From positions 310,001 to 374,000 of the forward strand of contig NZ_CP129966.1 of the NCBI RefSeq assembly GCF_030503595.1: a DNA stretch of 64,000 nt, in the 5' to 3' direction. Shown here piece after piece: positions 35,319-46,130 of this stretch (position 1 is the stretch's first letter; each line of letters opens with the position of its first letter). A program made the translations under genes and the position numbers. The notes below the pieces were generated by a model that saw only the letters and a program-made list of their open reading frames with translations, had not been told where the DNA came from and ran no database searches. Origin of the DNA: Corynebacterium sp. P4-C1 (lineage in GTDB: Bacteria; Actinomycetota; Actinomycetes; Mycobacteriales; Mycobacteriaceae).

Positions 35319-36605
35319 ATGAGTACCTCACTGAACGCCGCAACTCCCTCGCCGGCGAGCAACGGGAAGGCTGCCGGAGACGCGGCAGCCGCAGACACCG
35401 CGACTGCAACGCCCACCAAGGGCATTGAGCGCCTGTACGAGGGCAAGGGCGCGATCGACTTCGTCGGGCGCAGCAAGCTCTGGTACATCCTCGCGGTCGC
35501 CTTGCTAGTCATCTCCGCCGCAGCCATGCTGCTGCGCGGTTTCAACCTCGGCATCGACTTCGAGGGCGGCACGAAGATGTCCATGCCGGCCGGTGACTTG
35601 GTCGCGGAGCAGGTGGAGGAGACCTTCGTGGACGCGACGGGCGTGACCCCGGAGCTGACGCAGATTGTCGGTGCGGGCGATTCCCGCACACTGGAGATCA
35701 ACTCCGAGCACCTTTCGGAGGAGCAGATCAACAGCGCCCGAGAAGCGATCTACGAGAAGTACCAGCCGCGCGACGCATCGGGTGAGCCCTCGCCGGATGC
35801 CATCGGTGATTCGACGGTCTCCGAGTCCTGGGGTTCGACCATCACGAACCGCATGCTGCTGTCGATGCTGATCTTCCTCGTCACTGCAGCCGTCTATGTC
35901 GCAGTGCGTCTGCAGCGCAACATGGCGATCGCCGCGATGCTGGCGCTGCTTTTCGACGGCGTGGTCATCATGGGCATCTACTCCCTGTTCGGCCTTGAGG
36001 TCACCCCGGCCATGATCATCGGCCTGCTGACCGTGCTGACATTCTCCCTCTACGACACGGTGATCGTCTTCGACAAGGTCAAAGAAAACACGGAGGGCGT
36101 TCTCGATTCGCGCCGCTCCACCTACGCCGAAGAGGTGAATTTGGCGGTCAATGAGACTCTGATGCGTTCCATCTCCACGTCCGTCATCTCCGCGCTGCCG
36201 ATCATCGCCCTGATGGTCGTCGCTGTGTGGCTGCTCGGCGTGGGCACCCTGCAGGACCTCGCACTGATCCAGCTGATCGGTGTCGTCGAGGGCATCATTT
36301 CCTCGCTGCTCCTCGCGTCCTCCCTGCTGGTGACGCTCACGAATTCGCAGCGCAAGTACAAAGAGCACAACAAGCGGGTCGCGGAATTCCGCGCGGGCAA
36401 GGAAAAGGACGCGCTTATCGACGGCACCTCCGGCACCGATGCCACCTCGACCTCCGAAGCGGAAACCGCTGAAACAGGTGCAAGGGCAAAGCGCACTGTG
36501 ACCTCTCCGCACCGCGACAGTGGTGCTCATGGTGCTAACGCCGCGACCTCGGCGTCCGAGCACGCCCGCCAGTCGGCGGCGACTTGGCGCCCGAATCAAA
36601 ACTAG
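35319..36605 (+). CDS. secF: Protein translocase subunit SecF
   Basis: 428 aa, six helices. FNLGIDFEGGTKM after TM1 and LTFSLYDTVIVFDKVKENTEG are family signatures. The C-terminal about 70 residues are polar (GTSGTDATSTSEAETAETG) and probably cytoplasmic. Cotranslated with secD. Confidence 0.96.
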   Translation: MSTSLNAATPSPASNGKAAGDAAAADTATATPTKGIERLYEGKGAIDFVGRSKLWYILAVALLVISAAAMLLRGFNLGIDFEGGTKMSMPAGDLVAEQVEETFVDATGVTPELTQIVGAGDSRTLEINSEHLSEEQINSAREAIYEKYQPRDASGEPSPDAIGDSTVSESWGSTITNRMLLSMLIFLVTAAVYVAVRLQRNMAIAAMLALLFDGVVIMGIYSLFGLEVTPAMIIGLLTVLTFSLYDTVIVFDKVKENTEGVLDSRRSTYAEEVNLAVNETLMRSISTSVISALPIIALMVVAVWLLGVGTLQDLALIQLIGVVEGIISSLLLASSLLVTLTNSQRKYKEHNKRVAEFRAGKEKDALIDGTSGTDATSTSEAETAETGARAKRTVTSPHRDSGAHGANAATSASEHARQSAATWRPNQN

Positions 36606-36642
36606 TCTGGTATTTCCGCGAGAGAGGGAAGAGGAATTCACC

Positions 36643-38409
36643 GTGAGACGCAAGCATCTGGTGCGGGTGGCCGCGATTCTGACCGCCGCCGCCACGATAG
36701 TTTCGGGCTGTTCCAGCTCCGAGACTGAGCCGAAGGATCCCACTGCTCTGGACTACTTCGGCTACCAACTGCCTGTCCCGCTTGTGACCACGAATGCGGC
36801 TACGAAAATCGGTGACTCGCTGAAGATGCAGCGCCTGTCCGGACGCCTCTTCCCGGGTGCCTTCATCCCTGGGCCGTCGGGCCAGCGCATCCCGAACACG
36901 GATCTCGTGAACACCCAGGTGCTACCTGCACCGCAGCGCCAGGTCATCTACACCTTGTCGGACAAGGCGGTGTTCTCCGACGGAGAGCCGGTGACCTGCG
37001 ACGATTATGCCCTCGCTTTCGCTGCTGGTTCGAACCCGGATGTCTTCTCCTCCCACATGCCGCAGATGCAGCAGGTGGAGCGGGTCGACTGCACCCCGGG
37101 TTCTAAGCAGTTCACGGTCGTATTCCAGCAGGGGCAAGGTGGCCGTTGGCGTGAGCTTTTCGGGGCGGGCACTGTCTTGCCCGCGCATGCCGTCGCAAAG
37201 CGTCTCGGCATGGAGACAGCTGATCTGACGAAGGGGCTCGAAGCGCGCGACCCGGATTTACTCGGCCGTACGGCGGAGATCTGGCGGTTCGGTTTCGCCC
37301 TCGGTAATTTCGACCCGGAGCTGCAAGCTTCCTTCGGCCCGTACAAGATCGAGTCTGTGGGTGCGGACGGTGAGGTGGTCCTCGTCGCCAACGACAAGTA
37401 CTACGGCGATGCCCCCGGCATTCCCAAGATCGTCGTGTGGCCGTCCACCAAGGATTCGACGGAACTCCAGAAGGCTGGCGCTCTCATGGTCGGAGACTTG
37501 AGCGACCACAACCCGGACTGGTTCAATGCGGCTCCCGACGCCGACGAGGGCGCGAACGCCGACGATGTGCGAACCGGCAAGGACGGCAAGGACGCTGAAG
37601 AATCCGAGGCGAGCGCGGCTGGAGAGACCGCGGGCACCGCATCCGCTTCCGGGGATCCGAACGCACCGGAGAACCACCAGGAACTTCAGACAGTGATCGG
37701 CGAGATGACGGACACCCTCATCTTCGCCTCGGCGGGGCAGTGGGCGAACCACGACAACCGTCAGGCGCTTGCGAAGTGCGTGGACATCCGGTCTGTCGCG
37801 AAGGCATCTTCGCAGGAGGCTGGTATCGAGCTGCCGCCGTCGCCAGTTCACGTGCTCACGCAGAACGACCCGATGTCGGCGCGTCTCGGCGACATCGCCA
37901 ACCCGCACCTCGACGTCGACATCGAAGGAGCCCGCGTCGCTTCCGGCCTCGAACTGCATGTCGGGTACAACGGGCCGAATAAGCGCATGGCAGCCATGGT
38001 CGAAGCGATGAAGAAGTCGTGCGAGCCCGCCGGAATCACCATCGTCGACGTCACCGCCAACGGCAAGACGCGCGGCGACCTACTCACCGAGGAACCGGAG
38101 TGGAACGCTGAAGGCCAACTGGACCGCAAGGGCAAGATCGACGCCTTCCTCGGCGCGGTTGACCCGATGAGCGAATACGAGTCGGCGACCTCCCGCTCCG
38201 AGGAGTTGCAGAGCCTGCGCGCCGAAGAAAAGCGCCTGTGGGACGAGGTTCCGTCCATCCCGCTGTCGGCGCAGCCGCGCACCTTCATCGTGGACAACAG
38301 CATCAAGAATGTTGTGGTCTACACTGGCCCTGTCGGGATCGGCTGGAACATGGACCGCTGGCACGTTCCCGGTTTGGAAGCCACACCGGAACAGAAGGAC
38401 GACAAGTAA
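36643..38409 (+). CDS. Solute-binding lipoprotein (ABC transporter family 5, DppA/OppA-like)
   Basis: 588 aa from GTG at 36643 (AGAGGA 8 bases upstream). Lipoprotein signal with lipobox IVSGC, followed by a family 5 peptide-binding fold (LSDKAVFSDGEPVTCDDYALAF, FGPYKIESVG, KIVVWPSTKDSTELQ). A Glu/Ala-rich insert lies at about 300-345. No permease genes nearby; the same lipoprotein sits between secF and apt in mycobacteria. Ligand unknown. Confidence 0.88.
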   Translation: MRRKHLVRVAAILTAAATIVSGCSSSETEPKDPTALDYFGYQLPVPLVTTNAATKIGDSLKMQRLSGRLFPGAFIPGPSGQRIPNTDLVNTQVLPAPQRQVIYTLSDKAVFSDGEPVTCDDYALAFAAGSNPDVFSSHMPQMQQVERVDCTPGSKQFTVVFQQGQGGRWRELFGAGTVLPAHAVAKRLGMETADLTKGLEARDPDLLGRTAEIWRFGFALGNFDPELQASFGPYKIESVGADGEVVLVANDKYYGDAPGIPKIVVWPSTKDSTELQKAGALMVGDLSDHNPDWFNAAPDADEGANADDVRTGKDGKDAEESEASAAGETAGTASASGDPNAPENHQELQTVIGEMTDTLIFASAGQWANHDNRQALAKCVDIRSVAKASSQEAGIELPPSPVHVLTQNDPMSARLGDIANPHLDVDIEGARVASGLELHVGYNGPNKRMAAMVEAMKKSCEPAGITIVDVTANGKTRGDLLTEEPEWNAEGQLDRKGKIDAFLGAVDPMSEYESATSRSEELQSLRAEEKRLWDEVPSIPLSAQPRTFIVDNSIKNVVVYTGPVGIGWNMDRWHVPGLEATPEQKDDK

Positions 38410-38412
38410 ACC

Positions 38413-38979
38413 ATGACCTCCCCTGAACCCTCTTACCGGACAGCCCGCGAAGCCCTCGCCGCGCGAATGCGCTACGTGCAGGACTTCCCGGAAAAGGGTG
38501 TGCTCTTCGAGGACCTGACCCCCGTGCTCGCCGACGGCGCGGCGCTCAAGGTGGTCATCTCTGAGATGGCCGAGGCATCCCGCAACTTGGGCGCCGATAT
38601 GATCGGCGGCCTCGACGCCCGCGGATTCCTGCTCGGCTCCGCTGTCGCCTACGAGATGGGCACAGGCATCCTGGCCATCCGCAAGAAAGGCAAGCTGCCC
38701 CCGCCGGTGATCAGTGAAGAGTATTCGCTGGAATACGGTGAGGCGGCGTTGGAGATCCCCGCGGAAGGCATGAACTTGGAAGGCAAGCGCGTCGTGCTTG
38801 TCGACGATGTGCTGGCCACCGGCGGTACCCTCGCTGCCGCCTGTGACCTCATTGAGCGCGCCGGTGCGATCGTCGCCGGTTGCGTCGTGGTGCTTGAGGT
38901 GTCCGGCCTCGGCGGACGTGACAAGCTGGGGGATATTCCGCTGGTGGTGCTCAACCAGGGCGACGGGGATGCGGCATAG
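38413..38979 (+). CDS. apt: Adenine phosphoribosyltransferase
   Basis: 188 aa. PRPP-binding motif [14 protein letters not shown] at about 133-146; [18 protein letters not shown] upstream. Salvages adenine to AMP. ATG 3 bases after the lipoprotein stop. Confidence 0.96.
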   Translation: MTSPEPSYRTAREALAARMRYVQDFPEKGVLFEDLTPVLADGAALKVVISEMAEASRNLGADMIGGLDARGFLLGSAVAYEMGTGILAIRKKGKLPPPVISEEYSLEYGEAALEIPAEGMNLEGKRVVLVDDVLATGGTLAAACDLIERAGAIVAGCVVVLEVSGLGGRDKLGDIPLVVLNQGDGDAA

Positions 38980-39025
38980 ACGCGGCATGTAGAAAGCCGT
39001 CAACACGGCCACCCGGATTTTGGAA

Positions 39026-39031
39026 TAAGGT
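39026..39031 (+). promoter_or_regulatory. -10 hexamer TAAGGT of rel, leaderless geometry
   Basis: Ends 6 bases before the rel ATG at 39038; no ribosome site between them. Confidence 0.55.
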
Positions 39032-39037
39032 GGGCGC

Positions 39038-41314
39038 ATGACGTCCCAAGACAGACCGCAGCGGCGATCCGGTTCGTCGGTGCGCAGCGTGTCGGCCAGG
39101 CTCGCCCGGTCGCTCACCGGCGGGCGCCCGAAGACGAACCCGGTGATCGAGCCGCTGTACTCGATCCACCGCAAGTACCACCCGAAGGCGAGCGTCGAGG
39201 ATATCTCGCGCGCCTACGAAACAGCGGAACGGCTCCACGAGGGTGTGCTACGCAAATCGGGAGACCCCTACATCACCCATCCGTTGGCGGTGGCGACGAT
39301 CTGCGCCGAGATCGGCATGGATACCACGACGATCATGGCGGCCTTACTGCACGACACTGTCGAGGACACGGACTATTCGCTCGAGGACCTGACTAACGAC
39401 TTTGGCCCCGAGGTGGCCCGGCTTGTCGACGGCGTGACCAAACTGGACAAGGTCGCCCTCGGCGCGGCTGCTGAAGCGGAGACGATCCGCAAAATGATCG
39501 TGGCCATGTCGCAGGATCCCCGCGTGCTGGTGATCAAAGTCGGTGACCGCCTGCACAACATGCGCACGATGCGGTTCCTGCCGCCGGAGAAGCAGCAGAA
39601 AAAGGCCCGGGAAACTCTCGATGTCATCGCCCCGCTGGCCCACCGCTTGGGCATGGCGACGGTCAAGTGGGAGCTGGAGGACTTGGCCTTCGCGATCCTC
39701 TACCCGAAGAAGTACGAGGAGATCGTCCGCCTTGTTGCCGAGCGCGCACCCTCACGTGACCGTGCACTGAAGGAAATCACCGGCGAGATCCAGGCCGAAT
39801 TGAAAGCGAACGGCATCAAAGCCGAGGTGATGGGGCGCCCAAAGCACTATTGGTCGATCTACCAGAAGATGGTGGTGCGCGGCCGCGACTTCAACGAGAT
39901 CTTCGACCTCGTGGGCATCCGCGTGCTGGTGGACAACGTGAGCGACTGCTACGCAGCCATCGGCGTCGTCCACTCGCTGTACTCGGCGATGCCGGGCCGC
40001 TTCAAGGACTACATCTCCAACCCGCGTTTCGGGGTCTACCAGTCGCTGCACACGACTGTGATGACAGACTCCGGCCGCGCCCTTGAGATCCAGGTGCGCA
40101 CCCACGAGATGCACTACAACGCCGAATTCGGCGTTGCCGCGCACTGGCGGTACAAAGAGACGAAGGGCTCCCACAAGGGCGACCAGGCGGAGCTGGACCA
40201 GATGACGTGGATGCGTCAGCTCCTTGACTGGCAGAAGGAGGCGGCGGACCCGAACGAATTCCTGGATTCGCTGCGCTACGACCTGACTTCAGCACAGATC
40301 TTCTGTTTCACTCCGAAGGGGGACGTGATCAACCTCCCGGCGAACTCTACGCCGGTGGACTTCGCCTACGCCGTTCACACGGAGGTCGGCCACCGCTGTA
40401 TCGGCGCGAAGGTCAACGGCAAACTCGTCGCCCTCGAGTCGACGCTCAAGTCAGGCGACCGTGTGGAGGTGTTCACTTCCAAGGATGCCAACGCGGGCCC
40501 GTCAAGGGACTGGCAGGACTTCGTTGTCTCCCCGCGTGCACGTACCAAGATCCGCCAGTGGTTCGCCAAGGAGCGCCGTGAGGAGCACTTGGAGGCCGGC
40601 CGCGACGCTCTCGCCGCCGAGGTGCAACGCGGGGGACTTCCGCTGCACCGACTGTTCACCGCAGACTCAATGAACAAGGTGGCCACCCAGCTGCATTACG
40701 ATGGCGTTGACGCGCTCTACACCGCGATCGGTGGTGGGCAGGTCTCCGCCAAGCATGTGGTCAGCTTGCTGGTGGAGATGTTCGGCGACGAGGACGACGC
40801 TGTCGACGCGCTCACTGCCCGCGCGCCGATGTCGGAGTTGACGCGGACTCCAACGCGTACCGACGGCCCCGGCATCCTCGTCGAGGGGTCACCCGATGTG
40901 ATGGCCAAATTGGCGCGGTGCTGCCAACCGGTTCCGGGCGACGAGATCTTCGGCTTTGTCACCCGCGGCGGGGGAGTCTCCGTGCACCGTGTGGACTGCA
41001 CCAACGCTGAGAAGTTGCAGCAGGAATCCGCGCGGTTGATCGCGGTGGAGTGGGACAGCGGTTCCCGGCAGGGCGCCTCGTTGGCCACGATGCAGCTCGA
41101 GGCCCTTGACAAGCAGGGCCTGCTCGCGGAGCTCACCCGCGTGCTCAACGACCAGAAGCTGCCCGTCATCGCCTTCAACCACCACTGCGACGACGACCAC
41201 ATTGCCACGGTCCGGTTCACCTTCCAGGTCTCCGACACCAAGCAGTTGGGCACGCTGATGACCCAGGTGCGCAATATCGAGGGTGTCTTTGACGTCTATC
41301 GTGTCACTGCCTAG
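39038..41314 (+). CDS. rel: Bifunctional (p)ppGpp synthetase/hydrolase
   Basis: 758 aa. HD hydrolase domain ([28 protein letters not shown]), synthetase domain ([26 protein letters not shown] in pieces, YQSLHTTVM), TGS domain ([16 protein letters not shown]), zinc-finger-like region with [13 protein letters not shown], and C-terminal ACT domain. Both catalytic halves look intact, so it makes and degrades the stringent alarmone. Probably has its own leaderless transcript after apt. Confidence 0.96.
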   Translation: MTSQDRPQRRSGSSVRSVSARLARSLTGGRPKTNPVIEPLYSIHRKYHPKASVEDISRAYETAERLHEGVLRKSGDPYITHPLAVATICAEIGMDTTTIMAALLHDTVEDTDYSLEDLTNDFGPEVARLVDGVTKLDKVALGAAAEAETIRKMIVAMSQDPRVLVIKVGDRLHNMRTMRFLPPEKQQKKARETLDVIAPLAHRLGMATVKWELEDLAFAILYPKKYEEIVRLVAERAPSRDRALKEITGEIQAELKANGIKAEVMGRPKHYWSIYQKMVVRGRDFNEIFDLVGIRVLVDNVSDCYAAIGVVHSLYSAMPGRFKDYISNPRFGVYQSLHTTVMTDSGRALEIQVRTHEMHYNAEFGVAAHWRYKETKGSHKGDQAELDQMTWMRQLLDWQKEAADPNEFLDSLRYDLTSAQIFCFTPKGDVINLPANSTPVDFAYAVHTEVGHRCIGAKVNGKLVALESTLKSGDRVEVFTSKDANAGPSRDWQDFVVSPRARTKIRQWFAKERREEHLEAGRDALAAEVQRGGLPLHRLFTADSMNKVATQLHYDGVDALYTAIGGGQVSAKHVVSLLVEMFGDEDDAVDALTARAPMSELTRTPTRTDGPGILVEGSPDVMAKLARCCQPVPGDEIFGFVTRGGGVSVHRVDCTNAEKLQQESARLIAVEWDSGSRQGASLATMQLEALDKQGLLAELTRVLNDQKLPVIAFNHHCDDDHIATVRFTFQVSDTKQLGTLMTQVRNIEGVFDVYRVTA

Positions 41315-41565
41315 GCTTCGCCTTCGCCCAAGACCGTCCAAGACTGCCCAGCCCAGTCGCGGACATGTCGTGGCCCCAGCCCCTCGTCGAGCCAAGCCCT
41401 CCCGCACCAATGCGCTCAAATCGGAGAGCTCAAACAGGAGAGCCCGAACGAGCGGTGGATTTGGATTGCATTTCAGGGTCACTCCTAATGCGTTTATCCA
41501 GGTCGCGGTTTTAGAAAGTCAATCTAGATCCAACCTCGACTTCGCAAGCACCCTTCAGAAGGGCG
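41315..41565. other. Non-coding gap downstream of rel
   Basis: No supported gene on either strand between rel and the hairpin at 41571; the + strand shows only weak open frames without a start context. Confidence 0.4.
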
Positions 41566-41595
41566 AAAAACCGCCACGACACAGTGTCGCGGCGG
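41566..41595 (-). terminator. Terminator of the small secreted protein gene
   Basis: Stem 41571-41582 / 41584-41595 (one G-U on the minus-strand RNA) followed on the minus strand by TTTTTCG. May also end rel on the other strand. Confidence 0.6.
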
Positions 41596-41661
41596 TAGTT
41601 CTTTGACTGTCGAGCTTAGTGCTCGGGGTCAGTCTTAGGCCTTCGGGAGGTTGAGGTTCTT

Positions 41662-41991
41662 CTAGGCGAAGGCGATGACGGTGCCGACCAGGCCGAGGAC
41701 AGCGGTGATGGTGCCGATCCAATTGGTGATGGCCTTCGGGTCCCAGTTGCCGTCCTTGTCGGAGGAGTTGGCCTTCAGCTTCTCGCCGAAGGAGAGCTCG
41801 TCTTCGTTGTTCTTACCGTTGTCGGCGTTGTCGTCGTTGTTCTCGATGCCGGTGTTCGACTCGTTGTTGGCGCCCTGCGTGGTGGCGGCGCCGTTAGTGG
41901 TGTCAGCGGCGAATGCCGGAGCGGCGACGACACCGGAAACGGAAACAGTGGCAGCGGTAGCGGCAGCGAGGATGCCCTTACGGATCGTCAT
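41662..41991 (-). CDS. Small secreted acidic protein with C-terminal hydrophobic helix
   Basis: 109 aa from ATG at 41991 (AAAGGGACATTC upstream). Signal peptide ends APAFA-AD; a low-complexity Asn/Thr/Asp-rich region (about 28-60) follows, then ELSFGEKLKANSSDKDGNW and one hydrophobic C-terminal helix (ITNWIGTITAVLGLVGTVI). It has the shape of a small cell-envelope or pore-forming corynebacterial protein, but I recognise no family. Confidence 0.65.
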   Translation of the reverse strand: MTIRKGILAAATAATVSVSGVVAAPAFAADTTNGAATTQGANNESNTGIENNDDNADNGKNNEDELSFGEKLKANSSDKDGNWDPKAITNWIGTITAVLGLVGTVIAFA

Positions 41992-42305
41992 GAATGTCCC
42001 TTTCAGAAAGAAGCTCTCATCAACGTGGAACACTCTACAGCCGGGCTATAGGCGCTGCAAGGGCTATAACGAGAGCTTATTCAGGTTGTGGAGCAGGCTC
42101 TCAGCCTATTCTTATGGTTTTGTAGTGCGAAGTGGTGGTCATGGGGCAAATGTGACGGGCGGAACATGTGGCGCACCTTGGAAATCCGGTGAACTTTTTC
42201 GCGGAAGCACTGATGGATGGGTTGATGGGATGGGGTGGCGCGGGGTTGGGATCGATAAGCTGCATGTCCGCTGTCCGTTACTACGGTGACTTTAAGGTGG
42301 GGGCG
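41992..42305. other. Non-coding gap
   Basis: Holds the promoter of the small secreted gene (minus strand, not resolved). No supported gene. Confidence 0.35.
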
Positions 42306-42344
42306 TGAAAAAGCACCTAGTGTGAGTAACATTACACTAGGTGC
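42306..42344 (-). terminator. Strong terminator of the cyclophilin gene
   Basis: Perfect 11-bp stem GCACCTAGTGT / ACACTAGGTGC (42313-42323 / 42334-42344), followed on the minus strand by TTTTTC. Confidence 0.8.
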
Positions 42345-42375
42345 GGTGGCGTGAATGCCGCGACGTGGGCTGAAG

Positions 42376-43260
42376 CTACGCGACCTTCGCGCTGTTGATC
42401 TTCACTTCTTCCTTCGGTGCGCCGTCGCCCGGGTTCATCGCCGCAGCCTCTTCCTGGTTCGCAGGCTCAGCGATCCCGGCCTCGGCGATCTTGTCCAGGG
42501 TCGCGAGACCCTCGTCGTTGATCGTGCCGAAGTAGGTGTAGGCGGGAGGCAGAGCAGTCTCGCCGTAGTTCAGGAAGAACTGGGAGCCGTTCGTGTTCGG
42601 GCCGGAGTTCGCCATCGCGATGGTGCCGCGCTCGTAGAGGACATTCGGCTTCTGGCCCTCGGCGTCGTCGTCGACTGGGTACTCGTCGGCGAACTGGAAG
42701 CCCGGGCCGCCGCTGCCGGTTCCGCTCGGATCGCCGCACTGCAGCACGTGAATGCCCTCAGTGGTCAGGCGGTGGCACACCGTGCCGTCGTAGTAGCCCT
42801 CCTTCGCCAGGTACTCGATCGCGTTGACGGTGCACGGGGACACGGAGCGGTCGAGCGTCATGCCGATCGGTCCGGCGGAAGTGTCCAGGTTGAGGTCGAC
42901 GGTGCCCTCGGTGGAAATATTCTCGGTCTCAGGCAGGCCCTTGTAGTACTCGCCCTGGCCGTCCTCGGTGTAGGTGCACGTCACCTGCGGGTCGAGCGGG
43001 GTCGCCCGCTTCTTGCTCAGCGCGACGGGCTGCATGTCCTCGGTCGGTTCCGCCGACTCGCTGGACTCGTCCTGGGCGTTGACCTCCTCGTCCGAGCCCC
43101 AGGTCGCCGCCATGTAGATGCCGCCTCCGACGAGGGCGATGACCAGCAGGGCCATCGCGGCGATCGTCCACGGCTTGTTCTTCTCTTTCCGGTCGCGTGC
43201 CTTGAGCTCGCGGTCGAGTTCCTTCAGGGCGTCCTTGCCGCGCTGCGCGTTAGTGCTCAC
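42376..43260 (-). CDS. Membrane-anchored peptidyl-prolyl cis-trans isomerase (cyclophilin)
   Basis: 294 aa. Charged N-terminus, one helix at about 31-52 (WTIAAMALLVIALVGGGIYMA), acidic linker, then a cyclophilin domain: GPIGMTLDRSVSPCTVNAIEYL, CHRLTTEGIHVLQCGDPSGTG (in pieces) and TIAMANSGPNTNGSQFFLN. Likely folds exported proteins outside the membrane. Same position after rel as in mycobacteria. Confidence 0.93.
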   Translation of the reverse strand: MSTNAQRGKDALKELDRELKARDRKEKNKPWTIAAMALLVIALVGGGIYMAATWGSDEEVNAQDESSESAEPTEDMQPVALSKKRATPLDPQVTCTYTEDGQGEYYKGLPETENISTEGTVDLNLDTSAGPIGMTLDRSVSPCTVNAIEYLAKEGYYDGTVCHRLTTEGIHVLQCGDPSGTGSGGPGFQFADEYPVDDDAEGQKPNVLYERGTIAMANSGPNTNGSQFFLNYGETALPPAYTYFGTINDEGLATLDKIAEAGIAEPANQEEAAAMNPGDGAPKEEVKINSAKVA

Positions 43261-43356
43261 GGACTTCGGCCTCCATCAGTGTCTATAGGTGGTCAGATGG
43301 TCAATTACAGTAGCAGCACCGCGCCCGCGGCCGGTGCGTGCGCTCGGTCCTTTATT

Positions 43357-43362
43357 TATGCT
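43357..43362 (+). promoter_or_regulatory. -10 hexamer TATGCT of tpx, leaderless geometry
   Basis: Ends 7 bases before ATG 43370. Confidence 0.45.
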
Positions 43363-43369
43363 GGGCGCC

Positions 43370-43870
43370 ATGGCTAACGTGACTTTCCGCAATGAACCCA
43401 CCACCACTTCCGGCGAACTCCCCGCAGTGGGAGACAAGCTGCCGGCATTCGAGCTCGTCGGCGGCGACATGAACCCGGTGACTGACAGCGATTTCGCTGG
43501 CAAGCGTATCGTGCTCAATATCTTCCCGTCTGTGGACACCGGGGTGTGCGCACAGTCGGTGCGCCGCTTCAACGAGCTCGCTGCCGGCCTGGACAACACC
43601 GTCGTCCTGTGCGTGTCCAAGGACCTCCCTTTCGCGCAGCAGCGTTTCTGCGGCGCCGAGGGCATCGAGAACGTCATCAGCGCATCCGCGTTCCGTTCCA
43701 CCTTCGGCGAGGACTACGGCGTGACCATGCAGGGCTCGCCGATCAAGGGCCTGCTGGCGCGCTCCGTCGTTGTCGCCGACGCCGACCACAAGATCGTGCA
43801 CACCCAGGTTGTCGACGAAATCGCCAACGAACCCGATTACGGCGCCGCCGCGGCAGCGCTGGAGAACTAG
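43370..43870 (+). CDS. tpx: Thiol peroxidase (atypical 2-Cys peroxiredoxin)
   Basis: 166 aa. Peroxidatic Cys60 in [11 protein letters not shown] and resolving Cys94 in [10 protein letters not shown]-terminal [16 protein letters not shown]. Reduces peroxides with thioredoxin. ATG at 43370 gives the usual Tpx length; longer in-frame starts overlap the promoter. Confidence 0.95.
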   Translation: MANVTFRNEPTTTSGELPAVGDKLPAFELVGGDMNPVTDSDFAGKRIVLNIFPSVDTGVCAQSVRRFNELAAGLDNTVVLCVSKDLPFAQQRFCGAEGIENVISASAFRSTFGEDYGVTMQGSPIKGLLARSVVVADADHKIVHTQVVDEIANEPDYGAAAAALEN

Positions 43871-43906
43871 CTCCAGCTGTCCGGGGAGGCGGCTGCCTGG
43901 ACTGGC

Positions 43907-43912
43907 TACACT
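43907..43912 (+). promoter_or_regulatory. -10 hexamer TACACT of the MBL hydrolase gene, leaderless geometry
   Basis: Ends 7 bases before ATG 43920. Confidence 0.5.
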
Positions 43913-43919
43913 GGCGGGC

Positions 43920-44594
43920 ATGCAGATCGCAGGATTCACCGCCGGACCTTTCGGCACCAACACCTACGTCGTCATCAATTCCGGTGGCGGCGCGGACACT
44001 GAGGGTGGCGCGAAACCCGAGGCCTTCGTCGTCGACCCGGGCAAGGACAGCGCCGCTCACGTCCGCAAGACTGTCGAGGACGCCGGGGCGGAGCTGGTCG
44101 CTGTCGTGCTCACCCACGGCCACATCGACCACACGCGTGACTGCGCTGAATTCGGGCTGCCGGTCTACATCCATCCCGACGATGAAGTGATGCTGGACCC
44201 GAAGTGGGGCGCACCCGGCGACTTCGGCAGGATCTTCGAGGTCGATTCCATGAAGCAGCCGGAGGACCTCCGCCACCTCGAGGCAGGGGAAACCATGACC
44301 TTCGCGGGGATGGACTTCCGCATCGTGCACGCCCCAGGGCACTCGCCAGGATCGTCTCTGCTCATTGCGCAGGAAGAAGACGTTGTTTTCGCCGGCGACG
44401 TACTGTTCGCCGGGTCCATCGGCCGCACCGACCTGCCGCTCGGTGACCCAGCCGCGATGGACCGCACCCTAGCGGGCCCTGTCTGGGATCTCGACGACGC
44501 CCTCACAGTTCTGCCCGGCCATGGTCCCGCGACCACAGTGGCGCAAGAGCGCGAGACAAACCCATATCTCAGCGCGGCAGGACGTTCGCGCTAA
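43920..44594 (+). CDS. Metallo-beta-lactamase-fold hydrolase (glyoxalase II-like)
   Basis: 224 aa. Metal motif [11 protein letters not shown] (HxHxDH) at about 63-72, then HAPGHSPGS and [16 protein letters not shown], ending [14 protein letters not shown] hydroxyacylglutathione-hydrolase-like thioesterase; the true thiol ester substrate in a mycothiol organism is unknown. Followed 11 bases later by hisS. Confidence 0.92.
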   Translation: MQIAGFTAGPFGTNTYVVINSGGGADTEGGAKPEAFVVDPGKDSAAHVRKTVEDAGAELVAVVLTHGHIDHTRDCAEFGLPVYIHPDDEVMLDPKWGAPGDFGRIFEVDSMKQPEDLRHLEAGETMTFAGMDFRIVHAPGHSPGSSLLIAQEEDVVFAGDVLFAGSIGRTDLPLGDPAAMDRTLAGPVWDLDDALTVLPGHGPATTVAQERETNPYLSAAGRSR

Positions 44595-44605
44595 GATCGA
44601 CCGGC

Positions 44606-45931
44606 GTGAGCGATACCCAGCAGAAATCCGAGAAGTTCCAACCCCTGTCAGCCCCGAAGGGCGTGCCGGACTATGTGCCGCCGGTGTCCGCGACCTTTCA
44701 TAAGGTGCGCTCGGAGTTCGTCAAGCAGACACATCTGGCTGGGTATCAGCACATTGAGCTTCCCGTCTTCGAGGACACAACCTTGTTCGCCCGCGGCGTC
44801 GGCGAATCCACCGACGTTGTGTCCAAGGAGATGTACACCTTCGCCGACCGCGGCGACCGCTCTGTCACTCTGCGCCCGGAGGGAACAGCGGGCGTCATGC
44901 GCGCTGTGATCGAGCACAATCTCGACCGCGGGCAATTGCCGGTCAAGCTCAACTATTACGGCCCGTTCTTCCGCTACGAGCGCCCGCAGGCCGGCCGTTA
45001 CCGCCAGCTTCAGCAGGTCGGTGTCGAGGCGATCGGTGTCGACGACCCGCTTCTCGACGTCGAGGTCATCGCTCTGGCCGACCGCTGCTACCGCTCTGTC
45101 GGGCTGACCGGCTTCCGTCTCGAGCTAACGAGCCTGGGGGACAAGAACTGCCGCCCGGCGTACCGCCAGAAGCTCCAGGACTTCCTGCTCGATCTCCCGC
45201 TCGACGAGGAGACCCGACACCGCGCACAGATCAACCCGCTGCGCGTGCTGGACGACAAGCGCCCGGAGGTCCAAGAGATGACTGCCGACGCACCGCTCAT
45301 GCTCGACCACCTAGATGCCGAGTGCCGCGAGCACTTTGAGACCGTCACCGGCTCCCTCGACAACCTCGGCATCCCTTACGTAATCAACCCGCGCATGGTC
45401 CGCGGCTTGGACTACTACACCAAGACCTGCTTCGAGTTCGTGCATGACGGCCTCGGTGCCCAGTCCGGCATCGGTGGCGGCGGCCGCTACGACGGCCTCA
45501 TGGCCCAGATCGGCGGCCAAGACCTGTCCGGCATCGGCTTCGGCCTCGGCGTCGACCGCACCGTTCTCGCTCTCGAAGCGGAAGGCATCACCATCGATGG
45601 GGTCGACCAGCGCGTCCAGGTTTATGGCGTTGGAATTGGCCCCGAAGCGACCAAGAAGATGGCCAAGCTTATCGACGAACTCCGCCACGACGGCATCTCC
45701 GCCGACATGGCCTATGGAGGCCGCGGCCTTAAGGGTGCGATGAAGGGTGCCGACCGCTCCGGTGCCCACACCGCTCTCGTGCTCGGCGACCGCGAGCTCG
45801 AGACCGGCGAAATCGCCATGAAGAACCTGCGCGACCAGTCGCAGAAGACTGTTCCTCTCGACGCCGCCGCGATCATCGACGCGATCTTCCTCCCCGACGG
45901 CGATTCCGCCGCGGAAACCTCGGAGGACTAG
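44606..45931 (+). CDS. hisS: Histidyl-tRNA synthetase
   Basis: 441 aa from GTG at 44606. Class II motif 2 [20 protein letters not shown], His-A peptide [15 protein letters not shown] and [20 protein letters not shown] ends 8 bases before the start, so it may be leaderless or read through from the MBL gene. Confidence 0.97.
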   Translation: MSDTQQKSEKFQPLSAPKGVPDYVPPVSATFHKVRSEFVKQTHLAGYQHIELPVFEDTTLFARGVGESTDVVSKEMYTFADRGDRSVTLRPEGTAGVMRAVIEHNLDRGQLPVKLNYYGPFFRYERPQAGRYRQLQQVGVEAIGVDDPLLDVEVIALADRCYRSVGLTGFRLELTSLGDKNCRPAYRQKLQDFLLDLPLDEETRHRAQINPLRVLDDKRPEVQEMTADAPLMLDHLDAECREHFETVTGSLDNLGIPYVINPRMVRGLDYYTKTCFEFVHDGLGAQSGIGGGGRYDGLMAQIGGQDLSGIGFGLGVDRTVLALEAEGITIDGVDQRVQVYGVGIGPEATKKMAKLIDELRHDGISADMAYGGRGLKGAMKGADRSGAHTALVLGDRELETGEIAMKNLRDQSQKTVPLDAAAIIDAIFLPDGDSAAETSED

Positions 45932-46130
45932 AGCAACCGGGGGGAGGGCAACATTCTTCCCGATCGGTGGCCGCGCTCAGGCTCTGTGGATCTGGATTGC
46001 TAGCAACGGGGTTCACCCCCGCATTTTCACAGGTCAGTTTTCGTTGGTGCGGGAACTATGTCATCTATATCCACCAGGGTGCCGGGGAGGACGATCTAGG
46101 GGAGTTCCGGTGCCGGTTCAGCGGGGTCCG
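45932..46130. other. Convergent intergenic region hisS/sdaA
   Basis: No gene seen. CGGGG...CCCCG followed by CATTTT near 46004-46028 may serve as a weak terminator for hisS. Confidence 0.35.
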
